NCBI GenBank assembly: GCA_913031555.1
Contig: CAJWDO010000104.1
Location: forward strand, 1 to 6,262
DNA: 6,262 nt
Reading direction: 5' to 3'
Origin: an uncultured Alphaproteobacteria bacterium
GTDB taxonomy: Bacteria; Pseudomonadota; Alphaproteobacteria; Puniceispirillales; Puniceispirillaceae
Positions 1-6,053 of the stretch are shown here, one piece after another. The notes beneath the pieces are model-generated. The model ran no database searches and was not told the DNA's origin. It saw nothing but the letters and a program-made list of their open reading frames with translations. The translations under genes were made by a program, and so were the position numbers. Positions within the stretch are counted from its first letter, which is position 1; each line of letters begins with the position of its first letter.

Positions 1-547
1 CTATCTCATCACCGGGTCGCCGCTGAGCGTTCTGGATGACAGCCTGTTCTGGCGTGATGATCTCTTTGCCTTCATCCGTGCCTGTGATGCGGCAAGAAAG
101 CCGCTGATCGGCGCGTGTTTCGGGCATCAGGCGGTTGCCATGGCGCTTGGTGGCAAGGTGGCGAAACGCGGCGCCGGCTATAATGTCGGGGTGGAGACCA
201 CACGATTTCACAAAACAAAGTCCTTCATGGGTGCGTCGTCGCCGACCCTGTCCTTGCATATGTTTCATGAGGATGAGGTGGTGTCATTGCCAGAAGACAT
301 TGAGGTGATCGGCGCCTCGGATGGCTGCGCCATCGCAAGCTATGTCAAAGGGGATCATATCCTCGCCGTGCAGGCTCACCCCGAATTCCACGACAGCTTC
401 ATGCGGGCGGTTCTCGAATATTCGAAACCCTCGATGCCGGCGGATTTGTATCTGGCGGCCGAGGCCAGTCTTGCAACAGCCACCGATGGGGCGAAATTTG
501 CCGAATGGATTGCTGCTTTTCTGACCGGGCGGGACGGCCAAGCATGA
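1..547 (+). CDS. Class I glutamine amidotransferase-like protein (5' end missing)
   Basis: The visible part is 181 codons read from base 2; the start lies left of the window, and the first ATG inside (140) is already within the catalytic domain. The class I amidotransferase triad can be seen: the nucleophile elbow GACFGHQ with Cys at 116-118, and QAHPEF with His at 377-379 and Glu at 383-385. The upstream ITGSP segment matches the oxyanion-side loop of the family. No synthetase domain follows, so this is a stand-alone GATase. The Cys motif resembles the GMP-synthase-like type more than the C26 peptidase type of E. coli PuuD. Typical members are about 230-250 residues, so some 50-70 residues are missing. 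Next to a GS-fold ligase and a PuuC-like dehydrogenase, it may hydrolyse a gamma-glutamyl amide to release glutamate (inference). Alternatively it could pass ammonia to an unseen partner. The stop overlaps the next start as ATGA, implying translational coupling. Confidence 0.88.
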   Translation, partial: YLITGSPLSVLDDSLFWRDDLFAFIRACDAARKPLIGACFGHQAVAMALGGKVAKRGAGYNVGVETTRFHKTKSFMGASSPTLSLHMFHEDEVVSLPEDIEVIGASDGCAIASYVKGDHILAVQAHPEFHDSFMRAVLEYSKPSMPADLYLAAEASLATATDGAKFAEWIAAFLTGRDGQA

Positions 548-1797
548 GCAGCATGATCGAAAACCAGCGTGATGACGGCTTTCTGAACATAGCTGACCAT
601 GACAGCTATACGGACGGGGTGCCCCATGCCAGCTTCGCCCGCCTTCGCGAGCAGGACCCCGTTCACTACACCACGCCAACGGATGGTATGAAGAGCTTCT
701 GGTCCGTCACCCGCCACGCCGACATTCTGGAAGCCAACGGCAAGCCGGAGATCTTTTCATCGGCACAGGGCATTCGAATCGAGGACCAGAGCCGCGAGGA
801 ATATCTGGCGCGGCGCACATTTCAGGAAACTGACCCGCCGGAGCACAGGATCACGCGCAAGCTTGTGAACCCGGCATTTTCACGTCCGGCAATCATCCAG
901 TATGAGGCGATGATCCGCCAGTTGGCCGCAGAGATTGTCGACGCCGCCATAAAGCGCGGTGAGTTTGATGCGGTGGACGCCATCGCCAAACAACTGCCGA
1001 TGCTGATGCTGGGACGCATTCTGGGGTTGCCCGATGCGGATCTGGAATGGCTGGTTGAAAAGGGCGATGCCCTGATTGGCAACACCGACCCTGATTTCAC
1101 GGATCATGTTGTCGACAAAATGAACAGTGATGCCTACCGGTTCATGCCCTTCAGGTCACCCGCGGGCGTCGATCTGTATGATTATGCCGAAACGGTGTTT
1201 GCCGGCAGAAAGTCGATCGACCCACAGGGCGTTCTGCATCGGGTGATTTCCGCCGATAACGGTCTGGCGCTGGAGGATTTCAGGAATTTCTTCTGCCTGC
1301 TGGTTGCGGCTGGCAATGACACGACACGCTATTCGATTTCCATGGCGCTGTATCTGTTGACGAAACATCCCGAACTGCTGCCGCAACTGCAGTCAGGATC
1401 AGTCGATGACACCGCTGCAGACGAAATCATTAGGCTGGCCTCGCCAACAATGCATTTCCGCCGCACGGCAACCCGGGACACGGTGCTTGGTGGCACGAAG
1501 ATCGCCGAGGGCGACAAGGTCGTTTTGTGGTTTGTATCCGGCAATCGCGATGCCGCCGTGTTTGATGACCCGCACCGGCCGCGCCTTGACCGCCATCCCA
1601 ATCCCAATGTGGCGTTTGGCCAGGGCGGCCCGCATTTCTGCCTCGGCATGTGGCTGGCGCGCCTCGAGGTCAAGGTGGTCCTGCAAGAACTTGCGACGAA
1701 ATTGGCGGGTATAGAGGCGCTGGATGCGCCCCGATGGACACGTTCCAACTTCATCTGTGGCGTCAAATCCCTGCCGGTGGGGGTTCGCGTGCGATGA
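544..1797 (+). CDS. Cytochrome P450 monooxygenase
   Basis: This is a 417-residue soluble bacterial P450 with no membrane anchor, the usual length for class I enzymes. All hallmark motifs are present: I-helix AAGNDTTR at residues 255-262 (acid-Thr pair for O2 activation), K-helix ExxR at Glu294-Arg297, and the haem loop FGQGGPHFCLG with the axial Cys366. The sequence HFRRTATRDT before the haem region and the PNPNVAFG segment recall the CYP125/CYP142/CYP124 and linalool 8-monooxygenase-like groups; this is an impression from memory, so substrate is not assigned. ATG 544 is chosen because it makes an ATGA overlap with the preceding gene; ATG 553 is an alternative. The longer open frame from 505 lies inside the upstream gene and is unlikely to be used. 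Activity needs a ferredoxin and reductase, neither encoded here. The segment PHRPRLDR lacks the Phe common at the equivalent FDxxR position. In context it may hydroxylate an amine or its gamma-glutamyl amide (inference). Confidence 0.95.
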   Translation: MSSMIENQRDDGFLNIADHDSYTDGVPHASFARLREQDPVHYTTPTDGMKSFWSVTRHADILEANGKPEIFSSAQGIRIEDQSREEYLARRTFQETDPPEHRITRKLVNPAFSRPAIIQYEAMIRQLAAEIVDAAIKRGEFDAVDAIAKQLPMLMLGRILGLPDADLEWLVEKGDALIGNTDPDFTDHVVDKMNSDAYRFMPFRSPAGVDLYDYAETVFAGRKSIDPQGVLHRVISADNGLALEDFRNFFCLLVAAGNDTTRYSISMALYLLTKHPELLPQLQSGSVDDTAADEIIRLASPTMHFRRTATRDTVLGGTKIAEGDKVVLWFVSGNRDAAVFDDPHRPRLDRHPNPNVAFGQGGPHFCLGMWLARLEVKVVLQELATKLAGIEALDAPRWTRSNFICGVKSLPVGVRVR

Positions 1798-3086
1798 CCG
1801 GGTCATCGAAAAAGGACGCCCCGTGCCGCACGCGGGTGTTGTTCAGTGATCTGCTGAACCTGCCGCGCGGGAAATACGTCCCCGCATCTCTTGCCGCGAA
1901 GGGCCATATCGGCTTTGCCCGGGGCGCGTTCGCGACCACCTTTGATCGTGAGCTGCTGGCGGTGCCGGGAACGGGCGTGCATGAAGGGCTGCCCGACATG
2001 CAGCTGTATCTTGACGACACGAGACGGGTTGGCTGGCAGAAGGACACCGAGATCGCGCTTGGCGATCTCCATGCCGATGGCGTGCCGTTTGCGCTGTGTC
2101 CGCGGCACACGCTGAAGCGTGCGATCGGGTCCTGGCGGCAGATCGGGCTGACACCGATGGTCGGGCTGGAGCTGGAGGCATTTGTCTTTCAACGCGACGC
2201 GGACGGGGTCTTTCGCCCCTATGACACGCCCGGCGCGTTTGTCTATGGCACCGGGCCACAGAATGATCCGGCCAGACTGATGGATGCGATCTGGGAACGG
2301 GCTGCTGCGGTCGGGCTGCCACTTGAATCGGTGAATGGTGAATATGACAACGGCCAGTTCGAAATGACATTGTGCTTCGACGATGCCCTGAAGGCCTGTG
2401 ATGACGCCTTCCTGTTTCGTCTGATGGCGCGGGAGACGGCGTTTGAACAAGGCTACATCCTGACTTTCATGCCAAAGCCGATTCCCGAACGTGGCGGATC
2501 CGGACTGCATGTCAATTTCAGCCTTCAGGATGCCGAAGGCTGGAATGTGATTTCAGAACGCGGGGCCCTGTCCGAAATGGCGAGCCAGGCGGTAGCCGGT
2601 CTTGTTCATCACCATGAAGCGATGGCCGGCCTGCTGGCGCCGACCGTCAACAGCTATGACAGGCTTGGCCCGGCAAGCATGGCGGGCTACTGGGCGAACT
2701 GGGCTGAGGATCACCGGCTTGTCACGACGCGCACATCGACCGGCTCGGTTGACTCGGCGCGTCTCGAACACCGGATGGCAGACAGCTCCGCAAACCCCTA
2801 TCTGGCGGTGGCTACGGTTCTTCAGGCGGCGCTTCTGGGTGTGAAGGCAAGACGTCCCCTGCCAAAGGCAGAAGACCTTGACGGGCTGGAAGATGTGCGC
2901 GCCACACGGCATGCGCCGGCATCTCTCAGCCGCGCTCTGGACGCGCTGGAACAGGACCGGCAGCTTGTTGAGGCTTTGGGCAGCCTCCTGATCGAGGCGC
3001 ATCTTGTGATCAAGCGCGACGAGGTCAAGCGGCTGACCGGCCGCAGCAAGGAAGACATCAGGGACTACTACATTCCGTTCATCTAG
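1794..3086 (+). CDS. Glutamine synthetase-fold ligase, probable gamma-glutamyl amide synthetase (PuuA-like)
   Basis: This 430-residue protein has the glutamine synthetase fold: a short beta-grasp N-domain with DLLNLPRGK (residues 19-27), then the catalytic domain. Visible site residues are GLELE (Glu126, Glu128), GEYDNGQFE (Glu183, Glu190), the GSGLHVNFS strand with His239, NSYDR (Asn286, Arg290) and RLEHR (Glu325, Arg327) followed by NPYLAVA. I see no NLYxLP-type adenylylation loop and no long N-terminus of type III enzymes, which fits the catabolic PuuA/IpuC-like branch rather than ammonia-assimilating GlnA. Such enzymes join an amine to the gamma-carboxyl of glutamate using ATP. ATG 1794 is preferred: it overlaps the P450 stop as ATGA and has a GGTGGGGGT purine-rich stretch 9 bases upstream. 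An earlier ATG at 1650 would give an N-terminal extension inside the P450 gene with no family likeness. The amine substrate cannot be read from the sequence. Confidence 0.92.
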   Translation: MTGSSKKDAPCRTRVLFSDLLNLPRGKYVPASLAAKGHIGFARGAFATTFDRELLAVPGTGVHEGLPDMQLYLDDTRRVGWQKDTEIALGDLHADGVPFALCPRHTLKRAIGSWRQIGLTPMVGLELEAFVFQRDADGVFRPYDTPGAFVYGTGPQNDPARLMDAIWERAAAVGLPLESVNGEYDNGQFEMTLCFDDALKACDDAFLFRLMARETAFEQGYILTFMPKPIPERGGSGLHVNFSLQDAEGWNVISERGALSEMASQAVAGLVHHHEAMAGLLAPTVNSYDRLGPASMAGYWANWAEDHRLVTTRTSTGSVDSARLEHRMADSSANPYLAVATVLQAALLGVKARRPLPKAEDLDGLEDVRATRHAPASLSRALDALEQDRQLVEALGSLLIEAHLVIKRDEVKRLTGRSKEDIRDYYIPFI

Positions 3087-3100
3087 GTAGGGAAAAGGCG
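3087..3100 (+). promoter_or_regulatory. Ribosome binding site of the aldehyde dehydrogenase gene
   Basis: The only true gap between genes in the cluster is 14 bases long. It contains GTAGGGAAAAGG, a purine-rich Shine-Dalgarno-like stretch ending a few bases before ATG 3101. It supports that ATG as the start. The gap is too short for an independent promoter, so the gene is most likely read from the upstream transcript. Confidence 0.55.
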
Positions 3101-4585
3101 ATGCTTCAGACAGATATCGACAGGGTTAGGACAGCCGACATCCCGCCTCAGGGAATGATTATCAACGGTCAATGGCAGGCGAGCCGATCGGAGGAAGTGC
3201 TGGATGTGATCTCTCCCATTGACGGTCGCACCTTCACCACCATTCCACGCGGCACGAAAGCCGACGTCGAAGCGGCGGTGGCGTCCGCGCGGCAGAGTTT
3301 CGAGACCGGCGCATGGCGCAACATGCCGCTGATGGCACGGAAAGCCATCCTGCTGAAATGGGCCGATCTGATCGAGGCGGACACGCTGGCGCTCACCGTT
3401 CTGGGGGTTCGTGACAATGGAACCGAAATTGGCATGGCGGAAAAGGCAGAGGCCGGTTCCGCCATCAGGACCATCCGCTACTATGCCGAGGCAATCGACA
3501 AGATTTATGGTGAAGTGGCGCCAACAGCCGACAGCCATCTCGGCATGATCCTGCGTGAGCCTGTAGGTGTTGTGGCGGCGATCGTGCCCTGGAATTTCCC
3601 GTTGATGATCGGGGCGTGGAAGCTGGCACCGTCTCTCGCCGTCGGCAATTCCGTGGTGCTGAAACCGGCGGAGACGGCATCGCTGAGCTTGCTGCGGTTG
3701 GTTCATCTGGCGCATGAAGCCGGCCTTCCGGAAGGTGTGCTCAATGTCGTGACCGGCACCGGAGATGTGGTTGGCGATGCATTGTCAGCGTCAATGGATG
3801 TGGACATTCTGGCCTTTACCGGGTCGGGCCGTGTTGGCGGTCTGATCCTGCAGAATGCTGGCCGTTCGAACTGCAAGCGTTGCTATCTTGAGCTTGGCGG
3901 CAAGTCACCCAATGTGGTGTTCGCCGATGCCCTGGATATGGAACAGGCGGCCGACGCCACCATCGGAGGCATCTTCCGTAACGCCGGGCAGGTTTGTGTG
4001 GCCGGGTCACGGCTGCTTGTCGAGGAATCGGCAAAGGCGGAATTTGTCGAAATGCTGAATGACAGGGTGGCGACATTCCGGACCGGGGACCCGCTGCGGA
4101 TTGACACCCAGGCAGGCGCCATCAACAACGCCGGGCAGCTGGAGCAGATCGAACAACATGTCGAGACGGCAGTTTCACAGGGTGCCGAACTGCTGGCCGG
4201 GGGGCACAGGCTTCATCAGGAAACAGGCGGTTTCTACTTTGCGCCGACAATCCTTGATCAGGTCGCGCCGGAATCCAGCGTTTTCCGGAATGAGGTCTTT
4301 GGACCCGTCCTGTCAGTGACAGGTTTCAGCGACGAGATGGAGGCGGCCTCACTCGCCAACAGCACCGACTACGGACTTGCCGCCGCTGTCTTTACCCGTG
4401 ATCTCGGGCGCGCGCACCGGATGGTTCGCTCGATCAAGGCCGGTGTGGTGCATGTCAACTGCTATGGCGGCCCGGACATCACCGTGCCACTAACCGGCAT
4501 GAAGCAGTCGGGCAATGGCAGTGACAAGTCGCTTCATGCGCTGGACAAGTTCGTTGATCTGAAAACAGCCTGGATCGCGCTATGA
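3101..4585 (+). CDS. puuC: NAD(P)+-dependent aldehyde dehydrogenase, PuuC-like
   Basis: The protein has 494 residues, the full length of the ALDH superfamily. Catalytic features are complete: PWNFP (163-167, Asn165 stabilises the oxyanion), LKPAE (Lys188, cofactor), FTGSG (from 239), general base Glu264 in LELGGKSP, nucleophile Cys299 in GQVCVAG, and EVFGP (Glu398, Phe400). Several stretches closely follow E. coli PuuC as I recall it, notably YYAEAIDKIYGEV, TRDLGRAHRM and the C-terminal QSGNGSDKSLHALDKF. PuuC oxidises gamma-glutamyl-gamma-aminobutyraldehyde to the acid. Beside a PuuA-like ligase this supports oxidation of an aldehyde on a gamma-glutamylated or free amine-derived chain. ALDHs are promiscuous, so the symbol marks family membership, not a proven substrate. 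The ATG has a good ribosome binding site, and the stop overlaps the next start as ATGA. The enzyme should be cytosolic; I see no signal peptide. Confidence 0.93.
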   Translation: MLQTDIDRVRTADIPPQGMIINGQWQASRSEEVLDVISPIDGRTFTTIPRGTKADVEAAVASARQSFETGAWRNMPLMARKAILLKWADLIEADTLALTVLGVRDNGTEIGMAEKAEAGSAIRTIRYYAEAIDKIYGEVAPTADSHLGMILREPVGVVAAIVPWNFPLMIGAWKLAPSLAVGNSVVLKPAETASLSLLRLVHLAHEAGLPEGVLNVVTGTGDVVGDALSASMDVDILAFTGSGRVGGLILQNAGRSNCKRCYLELGGKSPNVVFADALDMEQAADATIGGIFRNAGQVCVAGSRLLVEESAKAEFVEMLNDRVATFRTGDPLRIDTQAGAINNAGQLEQIEQHVETAVSQGAELLAGGHRLHQETGGFYFAPTILDQVAPESSVFRNEVFGPVLSVTGFSDEMEAASLANSTDYGLAAAVFTRDLGRAHRMVRSIKAGVVHVNCYGGPDITVPLTGMKQSGNGSDKSLHALDKFVDLKTAWIAL

Positions 4586-5820
4586 GCCCGAAAACCATTT
4601 TGCTTGTTGGCACCTATGATACCAAGCAGGACGAGTTGGCATTTCTTGCCGGAGTGATCGAGCAGGCCGGCGGGCGGACTTTGAAAATGGATGTCAGCGT
4701 CCTCGGTGATACCGATGAACCGGTGGACCTGTCCAAACATGACGTGGCGGCCGCGGCGGGCATGGATATCGACACGGTCATCGCCTTTGAAGATGAAAAC
4801 AACGCGATGCAGGCAATGGCGCGTGGCGCAGCCAAACTTGGTCTTGATGCCCATCTTGCCGGATCATTCGACGGCGTTCTGGCGCTTGGTGGCTCGATGG
4901 GAACCGACCTGGCGCTGGATCTGTGTTCAACTTTGCCGATCGGAGTGCCCAAATACATCATTTCAACCGTTGCCTTCAGCCCGATGATTCCCCCCTCACG
5001 TCTGCCGGCGGACATTCAGATGATCCTGTGGGCGGGTGGGCTATACGGCCTGTCCAGCGTCTGCAAATCTTCGCTCTCACAGGCGGCAGGGGCCGTGCTT
5101 GGTGCCTGTCAGGCGGTAATATCCCCTGATACCGGAAAGCCGCTGATCGGCATGACCAGCCTTGGCCTGTCGGCGCTGACATATATGGCGCGTCTGAAGC
5201 CGGCACTGGAATCGCGCGGCTTTGAGGTTGCGGTATTTCACGCCACCGGCATGGGCGGGCGGGCGTTTGAATCGCTTGCCGAACAGGGTGCCTTCGCCGC
5301 GGTGATGGATTTCTGCACACAGGAGCTTGGCAACCATATTCATGGCTCGTCCATTTCCGCCGGGGATACGCGCCTCACCGGTGCGGGCGGAAGGGGGATT
5401 CCGCAGATCGTCGCGCCGGGCTGCTATGACCTTGTTGATGTCATCGGATGGCAGCCACTGGCAGACAAATGGCATGGCTATCCCACCCATGCCCATAACC
5501 GTCTGATCACCTCTGTTGTGCTTGGCGAGGCTGATTGTCTGGCGGTGGCTGACGCGCATCTTGACCATCTTGCCGGGGCAACCGGGCCGGCGGCCCTGAT
5601 CCTGCCAACTGGTGGATGTGGGGAATGGGATCGCCCCGGAGCCGATCTTCACAATCCGGACGGTCTGAAAGTGTTCATGGACCGGCTGTTGGCAGCTTGT
5701 CCGGAAAACATCGACCTGCACCCGATCGAGGCGCATATAAATGATGATGCGTTCGCCGATGCGGCGTTGGATATTCTGGATGGCTGGATGGCCAGCGGGA
5801 TTGTGTCGCGACCGGTTTAA
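4582..5820 (+). CDS. Tm-1-like ATP-binding domain protein (UPF0261 family)
   Basis: This 412-residue protein has the two-domain layout of the UPF0261/Tm-1 family. The N-terminal domain opens with LLVGTYDTKQDE (residues 7-18) and includes the Gly-rich GVLALGGSMGTDLAL region (98-112), which fits nucleotide binding as reported for tomato Tm-1. The C-terminal domain carries HATGMGG (His220 onward), GAGGRGIPQIVAPGCYD (267-283), a PTGGCGEWDRPG segment near the end, and the family-typical close EAHINDDAFADAALDIL. Length is normal for the family. The bacterial members have no firmly established reaction; they often sit in catabolic operons. ATG 4582 forms an ATGA overlap with the dehydrogenase gene, so its product is probably made together with that enzyme and serves the same pathway. 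A weak TGGA lies 7 bases upstream. No signal peptide or membrane segment is seen. Confidence 0.92.
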   Translation: MSPKTILLVGTYDTKQDELAFLAGVIEQAGGRTLKMDVSVLGDTDEPVDLSKHDVAAAAGMDIDTVIAFEDENNAMQAMARGAAKLGLDAHLAGSFDGVLALGGSMGTDLALDLCSTLPIGVPKYIISTVAFSPMIPPSRLPADIQMILWAGGLYGLSSVCKSSLSQAAGAVLGACQAVISPDTGKPLIGMTSLGLSALTYMARLKPALESRGFEVAVFHATGMGGRAFESLAEQGAFAAVMDFCTQELGNHIHGSSISAGDTRLTGAGGRGIPQIVAPGCYDLVDVIGWQPLADKWHGYPTHAHNRLITSVVLGEADCLAVADAHLDHLAGATGPAALILPTGGCGEWDRPGADLHNPDGLKVFMDRLLAACPENIDLHPIEAHINDDAFADAALDILDGWMASGIVSRPV

Positions 5821-5828
5821 AATGCATG

Positions 5829-5848
5829 ACCATCAGGTTGCTGATGGT
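5829..5848 (+). terminator. Stem-loop just after the last gene of the cluster
   Basis: ACCATCAG (5829-5836) pairs perfectly with CTGATGGT (5841-5848) around a GTTG loop, beginning 8 bases after the TAA of the Tm-1-like gene. There is no T-run on the 3' side, so it does not meet the usual intrinsic terminator form. It may mark the 3' end of the transcript, protect it from exonucleases, or be chance. Its position right at the operon end is the main support. Confidence 0.35.
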
Positions 5849-5955
5849 ACCCCGGGTGAGCCTGTTCCGCGCGTCAGATTTGGCGATGACAATCGTGAAA
5901 ACGGTGTAACGCCATTCGCGCATTCAGCGAAACCCTGTCCGTCCAATTCTTCTCA

Positions 5956-5977
5956 CTGATATATATGGGTATATCAG
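5956..5977. promoter_or_regulatory. AT-rich perfect inverted repeat, possible operator
   Basis: CTGATATA (5956-5963) is repeated inverted as TATATCAG (5970-5977) around TATGGG. The 22-base dyad stands out in otherwise GC-rich DNA. AT-rich dyads of this size in intergenic DNA are commonly sites for dimeric regulators of GntR, TetR or MarR type; the family cannot be told from the site. No -35/-10 pair of good quality could be placed with confidence next to it, although the AT content would suit a promoter. It may control a gene starting right of the window. Confidence 0.35.
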
Positions 5978-6053
5978 GCTGAACGAAGTCGTATGGCCCA
6001 CAGGCAAGCTTTGCAGGAAAGGGACCCCGGCGCGTCATGCCCACTTCCTGTCC

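Noticed and set aside
505..543. Longer N-terminus for the P450 starting at ATG 505
   Set aside because: The extension lies within the amidotransferase gene, while ATG 544 gives the ATGA overlap and a normal P450 length.
1650..1793. Longer N-terminus for the ligase starting at ATG 1650
   Set aside because: The 48 extra residues are read out of frame from the P450 haem region and do not look like a GS N-domain.
1803..2510. Antisense open frame of 235 codons opposite the ligase gene
   Set aside because: It mirrors the codon structure of a well-supported GS-fold gene in GC-rich DNA and shows no protein motif.
3083..3715. Antisense open frame of 210 codons opposite the aldehyde dehydrogenase gene
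   Set aside because: It is a shadow frame of a full-length ALDH and its translation has no recognisable domain.
5077..5736. Antisense open frame of 219 codons opposite the Tm-1-like gene
   Set aside because: It is a shadow of a conserved-family gene, rich in Arg, Pro and Gln as such frames tend to be.
5846..5856. GGTACC and CCCGGG sites overlapping, reminiscent of a cloning polylinker
   Set aside because: The order and flanks do not continue as a known polylinker, and the sequence around it is ordinary genomic DNA.
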